DNA of 8,175 nucleotides from a bacterium (GCA_030596585.1 JAUVJM010000060.1:1-8175), one strand, 5' to 3'. Shown: positions 1-6,747, counted from the stretch's first letter. Made by a program: numbers and translations. The notes: generated by a model from the letters alone, not told the origin.

Positions 1-14
1 TATTCAGGTCGTTT

Positions 15-39
15 GGACTGTAGGCTGAAGGCTGTTAGG
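15..39 (+). repeat. Heptamer microarray, TAGGCTG type, forward copy
   Basis: Period-7 tandem array, about three degenerate units. TAGGCTG (21-27) is followed directly by AAGGCTG (28-34), with a weaker unit on each side. The same heptamer returns in reverse complement at 122-156, so the two form a loose inverted pair around about 80 nt. Confidence 0.6.
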
Positions 40-121
40 AAAGACAGAAAATTCTGTGTTTCAGGCGCTTTTCAGTGTGCAATATCCCTGGAAAGCATTA
101 ACAACGGGACTGGCCCGCTCC

Positions 122-156
122 GACCTATAGTCTAAATGCCTACAGCCTATCCACCT
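122..156 (-). repeat. Heptamer microarray, TAGGCTG type, inverted copy
   Basis: Five period-7 units with plus-strand consensus NNNCCTA, for example ATGCCTA at 136-142 and CAGCCTA at 143-149. The reverse complement is TAGGCNN, the same unit as the array at 15-39. The copies are degenerate, but the 7-nt phase holds throughout. Confidence 0.6.
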
Positions 157-196
157 GAGTAGTTACGATAGTTTAGAGTATAGGAATTTGAATAAC

Positions 197-3058
197 ATGG
201 GAAACGCTAAATCCGAAACCCAAAATGTAAAGCAGTTTTTTGACTTAGGGTTTGCCCGAGCCCAGAATGTTTTCGGGGCAGGCTTCGTGAGGGATACCTT
301 GAGAATTTTGTCGGTTTGCCTTTTGATTTCGATTCTCGCGCTGCCTCTGTATGCTGATGAGGCGGAGAAGATATATAAGAAAGGAGAAGAATACTTTGAC
401 CGGGGAGAATTCGAAGAGGCGATCAAACTGTTCAGTCAGTTTACGGAGAAGTTTCCCACAAATGTACTGCTTCCCTTTGCCTTTTACAATCTTGGCTGGG
501 CGCAGTTTTATGCGGAGCGATATGAAGATGCTATTTCCAGTTTTGGGAAGTTGATTGAGATATTTCCTGAGACTGAGTTAAGGGAAGATGTGAATATGGC
601 AATTGCGGGCTCCCTGCGCGCAAAGGGGGCGTTTGATGAAGCGATAAAGGCATACCGGGGTTTCATCAAAAAATTCCCGGAGAGTCCTCTGGTTGACCGC
701 GCGGCTTATGGTATTGCCTGGTCATATTATGGCAAGAAGGATTTCCCGAAAGCAGTAGCAAATCTGAAGAAGTTTTTAAGAACGCATAAGAAAAGTTCTC
801 TCCTGGACGATGCACACTATTTTCTTGCCACAATCTATGCTGAAATGGGTGAGACTGAGAAAGCGATTGAGACTTTCAGGCGTCTTACAGGAGCGAAGGA
901 AAACCCTGTCCTGATAAATCAGGCATACTTCATGATGGGGCAGACTCTCTTTGACGGCAAGAGTTTCAGAGAAGCTATAAAGGTTTTTCGCAGGGTCCGC
1001 CCTGCCCAGGGCATAATCGAGATTATTCAGAAAGAAATCAAGCTTCTGGATGCGCAATTAAAGAGTTCTTCTAAATGGACTGAGTTAAGAAAAATTCGTG
1101 GAGAAATCCTGAAGTTAAAAGCAATGTCCAGAAAGCTTTCAAAAGAGGAGTTGGCAGCCGTCGCATGGTACCGAATCGGTCTCGCCTATCATCAGTTAGG
1201 GCGCTATTATGAAGCGAGGATTGCCTATCAGGAAGTGCTGAGGAAATTCGGTGATGAGTCTGCGGCAAAGGGAGCGATGCGCGGAATGATTCTGGCTCTT
1301 CTGAAGCAAATGAAATTGGATGAGGCTGAGGAATCTTACACTGGTTTTCGCAAAAGGTTCCGTGATGACTCTTCTGTTGACGGCGTTCGGTTCCATTTGG
1401 GGACAGCCCTTTTCGAAAAAGGTGAATGTGAAGGGGCAATAGAGCAATACAGGCTTTGCCTTTCTGAGTTTCCTCAGGGTAGTGTGGCAGGTGACTGCCA
1501 GTATCAGATGGCGAATTGTCTGCTTGAATTGGGCAAGGTTGAGCCTGCAAGGCTCGAATACAGAAAGTTGATTGATGGATGGCCGGGCAGCGAGTGGGTA
1601 GAAGGGAGCGGGGTGAAACTCGCATATTGTTTGTTTGAAGAAAGTAAATATGAGAAGGCTCTCAACGAGTACATGGCGGTAAGCAAAGCCTATCCCGGGG
1701 GAGAGTTCATAGATGAGGTTCTTTACTACATAGGTTTATGCCATTTCGAGCTTGAAGATTTTGATGAGTCCGTCAGGTATTTGTCCGATCTGATTGACAG
1801 GTTCCCGGACAGCGGCCTGGTTGGTGAGGCTGCCTACAGGATTGGTGACAATAATTTCGCAAGAGATGATTTCCGCAAAGCTATAGAGAGCTATTCGGCG
1901 GTAGTTGAGAAGTTTCCTGACGGGGAGCTTGCGAATTTCGCCATTTTCCAGATTGGCATGTCCTACTACTATCTCGAAGACTATTCAAATATGGTGCGGA
2001 ATCTTAAGAAGCTTGTTGAAAAGCCCTCCGAAGATGAGATTGCAGGAGAGGCGGGTTACTGGATAGCGTGGAACAATCTAAGGTTGTCTGAGTACGATTC
2101 GGTTACTGAAATGGGGAACTGGGTTGTAGAGAATTTTCGCGGGACTGAATCAGCGTGCAAATCGAGATTGCTTATGGCAGCTTCATCATTGAAAAGGAGA
2201 GATACTGACAATGCCATTAGAGAGTACAGAGAGATTTTGAACGAGTGCGCTTCGGGTGCGTTTGTGGACGAGGCACTGGATGGGATAGTCAATATTTGTC
2301 TCATGTTCAGGAGCGAGAAGGAAACGGTAACGGAGTTTGAGGGGATGGAAAAAGAATATGCCCGGCTCAGAGACCGCATCCGGCTTTCTCTGGCGAATTT
2401 TTTCTGTGAGAGGGGAGATTACGAGGAAGCACATAAAACCGTCGCGGCTCTCAAAGCCGGTTCGCTTTCTTCTGAGAAATATCTTTCCCTGACAGGCAAG
2501 ATTTTCTTTAAGACAGGTCACTACAGGGAAGCCTCGAAGCTTTTTGAAGACATACTCGAAACCTTCCCCGGTTCCCCGGAAGTAGAGAGGGCGGCGGTTT
2601 ACCTTGCGCGATGCAAACTTGAGTTGGAAGATTGGCGCTCGGCGGAGAGAGGGTTCAGGACGTTCATATCGGATCATCCAGGGTCTGCGTTCCTCGGGGA
2701 CGCGAATTTGGGTCTTGCGGGGTCGCTCATGGGGCAGAAGGAGTTCGGGCAGGCAGTAGAGCTTTTCAGGAAGGCGGCGGGAGCCGGCGGGGGAGATGTT
2801 GTTCCAAAGGCATTGATTGGAATCGGGGATTGTTACTTTGAGGAAGGAGATTATGAGAAAGCTCTTCCATTCTTCCTCAGAGTGACAATTCTCTATCAGC
2901 AGTTTGAAGCGGAGTTTGCAAGCGCGCTCATGAAAAGCGGGTTGACTTATCAGAAACTCGGGAAAGATGAGGAAGCAAATGCGGCATACAGAGAATTGGT
3001 CGATAAGTTTCCGAAAAGTCCTCTTGCCGAGTTGGCGAGGAAGAGAGTTGGCAAATAG
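197..3058 (+). CDS. Large exported TPR-repeat protein (periplasmic scaffold)
   Basis: About 953 residues made almost entirely of tetratricopeptide-like helical hairpins of 34-38 residues. The recurring pattern is G-x-x-x-[FY]-x-x-x-x-[FY]-x-x-A-[IV], then a helix ending in FP, as in FDRGEFEEAIKLF and KKFPESP. TPR arrays bind other proteins, so a scaffold role is likely; it resembles the BamD and YbgF/CpoB style of TPR. Residues about 272-320 are a Lys/Glu-rich helical insert that breaks the repeat register. A Sec signal peptide has its hydrophobic core at about residues 37-51 and a likely cut after LYA (A53). The start is uncertain. ATG 197 has AGGA at 182-185, 11 nt upstream. GTG 287 and TTG 299 (GAGGG 5 nt upstream) would give a more compact signal peptide, so the first 30 or so residues may not be translated. 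It is the first gene of the likely operon, 19 nt before the next. The partner is unknown. Confidence 0.85.
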   Translation: MGNAKSETQNVKQFFDLGFARAQNVFGAGFVRDTLRILSVCLLISILALPLYADEAEKIYKKGEEYFDRGEFEEAIKLFSQFTEKFPTNVLLPFAFYNLGWAQFYAERYEDAISSFGKLIEIFPETELREDVNMAIAGSLRAKGAFDEAIKAYRGFIKKFPESPLVDRAAYGIAWSYYGKKDFPKAVANLKKFLRTHKKSSLLDDAHYFLATIYAEMGETEKAIETFRRLTGAKENPVLINQAYFMMGQTLFDGKSFREAIKVFRRVRPAQGIIEIIQKEIKLLDAQLKSSSKWTELRKIRGEILKLKAMSRKLSKEELAAVAWYRIGLAYHQLGRYYEARIAYQEVLRKFGDESAAKGAMRGMILALLKQMKLDEAEESYTGFRKRFRDDSSVDGVRFHLGTALFEKGECEGAIEQYRLCLSEFPQGSVAGDCQYQMANCLLELGKVEPARLEYRKLIDGWPGSEWVEGSGVKLAYCLFEESKYEKALNEYMAVSKAYPGGEFIDEVLYYIGLCHFELEDFDESVRYLSDLIDRFPDSGLVGEAAYRIGDNNFARDDFRKAIESYSAVVEKFPDGELANFAIFQIGMSYYYLEDYSNMVRNLKKLVEKPSEDEIAGEAGYWIAWNNLRLSEYDSVTEMGNWVVENFRGTESACKSRLLMAASSLKRRDTDNAIREYREILNECASGAFVDEALDGIVNICLMFRSEKETVTEFEGMEKEYARLRDRIRLSLANFFCERGDYEEAHKTVAALKAGSLSSEKYLSLTGKIFFKTGHYREASKLFEDILETFPGSPEVERAAVYLARCKLELEDWRSAERGFRTFISDHPGSAFLGDANLGLAGSLMGQKEFGQAVELFRKAAGAGGGDVVPKALIGIGDCYFEEGDYEKALPFFLRVTILYQQFEAEFASALMKSGLTYQKLGKDEEANAAYRELVDKFPKSPLAELARKRVGK
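209..229 (+). repeat. Weak heptamer array (AAATCCG-like)
   Basis: Three period-7 units begin AAATCCG and AAACCCA; the third shares only the AAA start. It lies between the possible starts at 197 and 287 of the large TPR gene. This is the weakest of the arrays and could be chance. Confidence 0.35.
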
Positions 3059-3062
3059 AGAG

Positions 3063-3094
3063 GCACAGGGGTACAAAGTGGCAAAGGCACAAGG
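3063..3094 (+). repeat. Octamer microarray, GCACAAAG type
   Basis: Four period-8 units of consensus GCACAAAG: GCACAGGG at 3063, GTACAAAG at 3071, TGGCAAAG at 3079 and GCACAAGG at 3087. It fills the gap after the first TPR gene and runs into the N-terminal codons of the second. The first unit supplies the AGGGG that may act as SD for GTG 3078. The same octamer family recurs at 6767-6802, and in reverse complement at 6831-6870. Confidence 0.7.
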
Positions 3095-3959
3095 GATTCT
3101 AAGAAGTTTGACGTCTGAAGTCTGTGGTCTGAGGTCTCATGCTGCATTTCTGGGGATGTGCCTGTTTGTCATATTGTCCGGTGTTTCTCAGGCGGCAGAT
3201 AAGATTATTCTCAAGAACAGCAGTGTAATTGAAGGCAGAGTTATAGGGGAGAAGAATGGTCAGATAATCATTGAATTGGTGGGTGGGAAAGGCACAATGG
3301 GCATTCCGGGAAGCGATATTCTTAAAGTCATAATGGAAAAGCCGGAGGCTTTCCGAAAAGCGGAGGAGGCTTTCAGAAAACGCAAGTTTGGCGATGCCAT
3401 TCGGTTGTACAACGAGGTCATTTCCATGTGTGGCAGGACCGAGTGGGGAGAAAAGGCTCTCATGGGGCTTGGGCGCGCGTATACGGAGACTAATAAGGAA
3501 GATGATGCCTGCTTGGTTTTTCGGAGATTGGTCTCTGAGTGTAAAGACCCTGATATAAGGTGCGAGAGCAGGCTGATTCTTGGCCGAATTTCCATAGGCA
3601 GGCGGATGTACGACAAGGCGAAGTCCATCTATGGAGAAATCCTTGAGGAGGAATGCTCCGGGAAATATCTGGCAGAAGCCCAGATTTCCCTCGGCGAGAT
3701 GTGTGTTGCGGCAGAGGAATATGAAAAGGCTCTCTTGAATTTTCTCAGAGTCGTTGTCGTTTTCTATAAGCAGGATGCGTTTGTTCAAAAAGCAATGTTA
3801 AGAAGCGGTTTCTGTTATGAGAAGTTGGGAGATTTTCTCAATGCAAAGGGAATTTACGAGGAGCTGCTGGGGGAGTATCCAGGCGGAAAGCATGCAAGAG
3901 AGGCAAGAGAGAAGTTGAATAAACTGGATGACAAACGCAAGAAGGGAGAGAAAAGATGA
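3078..3959 (+). CDS. Exported protein: small beta domain plus TPR repeats
   Basis: About 293 residues. A Sec signal peptide has its core at residues 27-37 and a likely cut after SQA (A39) or one residue later. Residues 41-86 form a short beta-rich module, with DKIILKNSSVIEGRVIGE and then two more strand-like segments, resembling small Sm/SH3-like barrels fused to TPR proteins; I cannot name the family. Residues about 89-275 are TPR-like hairpins, and the tail is very basic (KRKKGEKR). The role is probably a periplasmic TPR partner of the ExbBD motor encoded next. Start: GTG 3078 has AGGGG 6 nt upstream. TTG 3048 has a stronger SD (GAGGAA, 5 nt spacer) but overlaps the previous gene by 11 nt. 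ATG 3156 would leave a signal peptide too short and without positive charge. The stop overlaps the next ATG (ATGA), so the two genes are probably translationally coupled. Confidence 0.8.
   Translation: MAKAQGILRSLTSEVCGLRSHAAFLGMCLFVILSGVSQAADKIILKNSSVIEGRVIGEKNGQIIIELVGGKGTMGIPGSDILKVIMEKPEAFRKAEEAFRKRKFGDAIRLYNEVISMCGRTEWGEKALMGLGRAYTETNKEDDACLVFRRLVSECKDPDIRCESRLILGRISIGRRMYDKAKSIYGEILEEECSGKYLAEAQISLGEMCVAAEEYEKALLNFLRVVVVFYKQDAFVQKAMLRSGFCYEKLGDFLNAKGIYEELLGEYPGGKHAREAREKLNKLDDKRKKGEKR
3113..3140 (+). repeat. Heptamer microarray, GTCTGAR type
   Basis: Four period-7 units in perfect phase, each beginning GTCT; units 1 and 3 are GTCTGAA and GTCTGAG. It lies inside the n-region of the signal peptide of the second TPR gene. 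Unit 2 carries T in place of A at its sixth position. That base makes the in-frame codon TGT; the array consensus would give TGA. Confidence 0.75.
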
Positions 3960-4726
3960 GGAAGATAACCATATTGCTTGTGCTCATGTTGGCGGGAGGA
4001 GTTCTTTTCGCGCAGGAGGAAGTGGCAGAGAAACCGGAAGAAGCGTCCGGAGGGATGACATTCTGGCAGACGGTTTCTGCGGGTGGTGCAGCGATGGTTT
4101 TCATAGCCCTGTGCTCCGTGCTGGCGCTGGGAATTACAATAGAGAGAATTATGAACATGCGGCTCAAAAAGGTCGCTCCGGCGGAATTTGTTGAAGAAGT
4201 CAGTGAATTGGCACAGCAGGGAAGGTACGATGAGGCATGGCAGAGATGTGATGAAACTTCGTATCCTGTTTCGAACATACTCGGAGCCGCTATCGAGGGA
4301 ATGGGCGACGGGAAGGAAATGGCGGTGAAAGCGGTTGAAGATGCGGGAATGAAAGAAATGGCAGGGATTCAACAGAAGTTGACTTTCCTTTCCGTCATAG
4401 CCGTGATTTCGCCGATGATAGGATTGCTGGGGACCGTTCTGGGGATGATTCAAGCATTTAACGTTATTGCTTACAAGGCGGGGCTTGGGAAGCCAACTCT
4501 TCTCGCTGAGGGTATTTCTAAGGCGCTTATTACAACTGCATTTGGCTTGATAGTCGCAATACCTACGATGGTATCTTATCACTCTCTGCGGATAAAGGCT
4601 CAGAACATAATGGCGGGTATCGAGCGGAGCGCTGAAAGGCTCATCGGGCTGCTTTTTGCGCCTGCGGTCAATCCGGGTGGTGAAGAGCAAGCGGAAAAAG
4701 AGCTTGAGGCGGAAGGGGGCGGATAA
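3956..4726 (+). CDS. exbB: ExbB/TolQ/MotA-family proton channel subunit
   Basis: About 256 residues, an inner-membrane protein that with ExbD couples proton flow to force on a periplasm-spanning partner. It has a cleavable signal peptide (residues 1-19, LFA then Q20), common in ExbB of many lineages. TM1 is at about 43-62, ending in the family ER pair (E63-R64). A cytoplasmic domain follows, then TM2 at about 142-168 with GLLGTVLG and TM3 at about 187-210 with GISKALITTAFGL and AIP. T160 and T194 match E. coli ExbB T148 and T181 by eye. The E176 position is instead K189. The tail is acidic (EEQAEKELEAEGGG). The start is ATG 3956 with GGGAGAG just upstream, overlapping the previous gene by 4 nt; the stop overlaps the next ATG by 1 nt. 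The exact subfamily (ExbB, TolQ, AglR-like) cannot be settled here. Confidence 0.93.
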   Translation: MRKITILLVLMLAGGVLFAQEEVAEKPEEASGGMTFWQTVSAGGAAMVFIALCSVLALGITIERIMNMRLKKVAPAEFVEEVSELAQQGRYDEAWQRCDETSYPVSNILGAAIEGMGDGKEMAVKAVEDAGMKEMAGIQQKLTFLSVIAVISPMIGLLGTVLGMIQAFNVIAYKAGLGKPTLLAEGISKALITTAFGLIVAIPTMVSYHSLRIKAQNIMAGIERSAERLIGLLFAPAVNPGGEEQAEKELEAEGGG

Positions 4727-5148
4727 TGAAGTTCGTCAGAAAGGGCTTTCAGAGCGAAGACCCCGAATTTCAGATGTCGCCAATGATAGACATAATTTTT
4801 CAGCTGCTCATCTTTTTTATGGTCATATCAACGTTCCAGAAACTTGAAGGTGTGGATGAGGTCAGACTTCCGGTAGCGGATGAGTCGCAGACGAAGAAGA
4901 GCAGCTACGGCGAGCTTGTTATCAATGTGATGGAGGATGGAGCAATTGCTTTGAATAAGAGAATCTACGAGCTTGATGAACTGCAGCCGATTTTGGCAGA
5001 GGCGGCAGATACTTTTCGAAAAACAAAGGTTACCATAAGGGGTGATAGAAACGTTCCTCATGCATGGATAATGGGAGTAATGAAGGTCTGTGCGCAAGCC
5101 GGGATGTGGGATGTTTCTTTTGCCGTTTTCCAGGAGGAGCCGGGCTAA
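4726..5148 (+). CDS. exbD: ExbD/TolR-family protein, first copy
   Basis: 140 residues, the usual ExbD size. A short cytoplasmic N-terminus is followed by one TM helix (about 19-37) with the family signature MSPMIDIIFQLLIFFMV. D22 matches the proton-carrying Asp25 of E. coli ExbD. The periplasmic domain (about 45-137) has the ExbD pattern of a strand (ELVINVMEDGAI), a short helix, and a strand with a polar turn (VTIRGDRNVPH). It should form a dimer inside an ExbB pentamer. The start ATG overlaps the exbB stop by one base (TAATG), and the G-rich run just upstream can act as SD. It is clearly different in sequence from the second copy, so the two may form a heterodimer or act in turn. Confidence 0.93.
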   Translation: MKFVRKGFQSEDPEFQMSPMIDIIFQLLIFFMVISTFQKLEGVDEVRLPVADESQTKKSSYGELVINVMEDGAIALNKRIYELDELQPILAEAADTFRKTKVTIRGDRNVPHAWIMGVMKVCAQAGMWDVSFAVFQEEPG

Positions 5149-5149
5149 A

Positions 5150-5572
5150 ATGCAATTTGGCAGGGATAGAAACGGTGAGAAAATAGAGATTCAGATGGCG
5201 CCGATGGTTGACATTGTTTTCCTTCTCCTCGTTTTCTTTATGGTTACCGCGAGTTTCGTAGTTGAAGAGAGTCAACTTAAGATAAGCCTGCCGGTAGTAA
5301 AAGCCTCTGTGTCTGCTGAAGAGCTTCCGGATGAAGTCGTAATCCATATCATGAGTGATGGAGGAATTGCGGTAAATGAGAGGGAGTATGACTTCCCGGG
5401 CTCAAAGGAATTGCCGGAACTGCGAGCCGTGTTGAGTAAGCTCGCTTCTATTTTCAGCAACCAGAATGTCATTATCGAGGCGGATGGACGTGTTTCGCAT
5501 GGCCGCGTGGTGGATGTTCTTAATGCATGTGCTGCGAGCGGCGTAACGAATATTTCATTCTATATGCCGTAG
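5150..5572 (+). CDS. exbD: ExbD/TolR-family protein, second copy
   Basis: 140 residues, equal in length to the first copy. The TM signature is MAPMVDIVFLLLVFFMV, with the proton-path Asp at D21. The periplasmic ExbD domain follows, with EVVIHIMSDGGIAVN, then VIIEADGRVSHGRVVDVLNAC, which fits the ExbD consensus (a strand ending in AD, then helix) better than the first copy does. The start is ATG 5150, one base after the previous stop, with AGGAGG at 5132-5137 inside the end of that gene. The same frame is open upstream to about 5090, but that part overlaps the first exbD and has no family similarity. The stop is TAG, followed by a 42-nt gap carrying a heptamer array. Confidence 0.93.
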   Translation: MQFGRDRNGEKIEIQMAPMVDIVFLLLVFFMVTASFVVEESQLKISLPVVKASVSAEELPDEVVIHIMSDGGIAVNEREYDFPGSKELPELRAVLSKLASIFSNQNVIIEADGRVSHGRVVDVLNACAASGVTNISFYMP

Positions 5573-5575
5573 AAA

Positions 5576-5603
5576 CAGTGGCCAGTGGTTAGTGGTCAGG
5601 AGG
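5576..5603 (+). repeat. Heptamer microarray, CAGTGGT type
   Basis: Four period-7 units. The first three are CAGTGGC, CAGTGGT and TAGTGGT; the fourth has drifted to CAGGAGG. The array fills most of the gap between exbD and the DUF4159 gene, and its last unit forms the SD of that gene. Confidence 0.75.
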
Positions 5604-5605
5604 AG
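5598..5605 (+). promoter_or_regulatory. Ribosome binding site (AGGAGGAG)
   Basis: A near-ideal SD, 9-11 nt before ATG 5615, which decides that start over the in-frame GTG 5585 (inside the array, with no SD). It is built from the last, diverged unit of the CAGTGGT heptamer array. Confidence 0.7.
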
Positions 5606-5614
5606 AAGCGTTCG

Positions 5615-6724
5615 ATGAGGAAGCCAAATGGCAATCTCAAATATTTGCTTCTTGCCCTGTTTGTCCATCTGGGTATTCTTGTAATCTTTGCTCCGGCATA
5701 TATAATCTCTCCCGGTACGAAGGAGGCACTTTTCGAAGGGAGGCTTAGAAGAAAAGTAAAACCTGCGGCTCCTGCTGAGAGAGCTGTGTCCGAGGTCAAA
5801 AAAACGAGGATTTCCGAGGTGCCGGTTCATCTGCTGAAAAAAAAGCCCGATGTGGTGAAAATAGAGAGGAAAACAAAAGTTCCTGTTGCTGTTGGTGTCC
5901 CGAAAACGGTTATCCCGAAGGGTGCCAGATTATCCAGAAGACACAGAATAAAAAGTGATCGAATTGTTTCTAGGGAGAAGGTGCGCAGGCAGAAAACCTA
6001 CAAGCAATTCGGGAAGAAATTTGATATTTCAGGCAAAGGAAAGTCCGTAAAAGCGTCTTTTACTCCCGTTCTCGCGAGGTACAGGGGCGGTGACTGGTAT
6101 AAGGACCCGAAGTCTATTCCGAACCTGATGAAAGAAATCAATCGGCGCTCAAATGTGACGGCGGATGAAAAACCAAAAGTCGTGAGTGTTTCGTCAGAGG
6201 AAATTTTTGATTGTCCTTTCGTATACTTCACGGGAACAAGGGATTTCAAGTTTACCAATGAGGAGGTAGAACATCTGAGAAAATACCTTCTTCAGGGCGG
6301 GCTTGTATGGGCGGACAATGGTCTCCCTGGAAGAATGTCCCGGTTTGACATAGCGTTCAGAAGGGAGATGAAGAAGGTTCTACCTGACAGGGATTTCGAA
6401 CCGATTCCGATTGGGCACAAAGTTTTCAGCTCTTTTTACAAGTTTGGGGAAGTGCCGGCGGCAATGAATTACAGGGATGACCCTCTTGAGATGGTGAAGA
6501 TTGATGAGAGGATGGTCGTAATATACACGCTAAATGATTACGGGGATTTCTGGGAAACAGGTCTGAATGAAAAAGGTGAGGTTGACAACAGCCTTGATGA
6601 AAACTGGGAGAATAACAGGGGGCCTCATTGGGGCAGGTGGCAGTTCGAGAATCTGAACCGGGAATCAGTCGAATCTGCTTACAGGTTGGGAATAAATATG
6701 GTTGCATATTTATTAACACGATAA
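5615..6724 (+). CDS. TonB-like membrane anchor fused to DUF4159 domain
   Basis: About 369 residues. It has a short basic N-terminus (MRKPNGNLK), then one TM helix at about 10-32 (YLLLALFVHLGILVIF). H18 inside this helix matches the TonB/TolA helix signature SxxxH, with Ala14 in place of the Ser. Residues about 40-150 are a Lys/Arg/Pro/Val-rich linker, like the periplasmic stalk of TonB. Residues about 158-369 match my knowledge of DUF4159: GGDWYKDP (158-165), FVYFTGTRDF (202-211), LLQGGLVWADNG, FDIAFRREM (244-252), IPIGH with H268, and DYGDFW (308-313). DUF4159 has no firmly assigned activity that I know of. Directly after exbB-exbD-exbD, it is the natural candidate for the partner those proteins energise (inference). 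The start ATG has a strong SD. The final TAA is followed 33 nt later by the next gene. Confidence 0.85.
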   Translation: MRKPNGNLKYLLLALFVHLGILVIFAPAYIISPGTKEALFEGRLRRKVKPAAPAERAVSEVKKTRISEVPVHLLKKKPDVVKIERKTKVPVAVGVPKTVIPKGARLSRRHRIKSDRIVSREKVRRQKTYKQFGKKFDISGKGKSVKASFTPVLARYRGGDWYKDPKSIPNLMKEINRRSNVTADEKPKVVSVSSEEIFDCPFVYFTGTRDFKFTNEEVEHLRKYLLQGGLVWADNGLPGRMSRFDIAFRREMKKVLPDRDFEPIPIGHKVFSSFYKFGEVPAAMNYRDDPLEMVKIDERMVVIYTLNDYGDFWETGLNEKGEVDNSLDENWENNRGPHWGRWQFENLNRESVESAYRLGINMVAYLLTR

Positions 6725-6747
6725 AATCTTATTCTGATACGACCCCT

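Larger units (their letters stand above)
1..196. other. Leader upstream of the TPR gene; no supported gene
   Basis: I see no convincing gene here. Plus frame 1 is open from the left edge to a TAA at 133-135 (about 44 codons) and could be the tail of an upstream gene. However, it runs through repeat arrays and shows no recognisable motif. The stretch holds two heptamer arrays in opposite orientation (15-39 and 122-156). It also has a perfect 6-bp dyad, ACAGAA-AA-TTCTGT, at 44-57, which could be an operator or chance. No clear sigma70 -35/-10 pair or terminator is visible, although the operon promoter should lie here or further upstream. Confidence 0.5.

Noticed and set aside
105..117. CGGG-ACTGG-CCCG hairpin as a terminator
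   Set aside because: The stem is only 4 bp and no T-run follows.
1..135. Tail of an upstream gene in frame 1
   Set aside because: It is open to TAA 133-135, but it crosses heptamer arrays, resembles nothing I recognise, and frame 2 is also open for over 30 codons.
254..279. GCCCGA / TCGGGGC hairpin near the first gene's start
   Set aside because: A 5-bp stem with a bulge and a 13-nt loop is too weak to call regulatory.
2186..3076. Minus-strand open frame of 296 codons
   Set aside because: It is antisense to the TPR gene, with no SD and low-complexity-like content; the plus strand has clear TPR periodicity.
2967..3077. Upstream ATG 2967 as the start of the second TPR gene
   Set aside because: It would overlap the first TPR gene by 92 nt and place about 60 non-signal residues before the signal peptide.
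3099..3788. Minus-strand open frame of 229 codons
   Set aside because: It is antisense to the second TPR gene and has no recognisable domain or start signal.
3854..4690. Minus-strand open frame of 278 codons
   Set aside because: It is a shadow of exbB, whose plus-strand protein has an unmistakable family signature.
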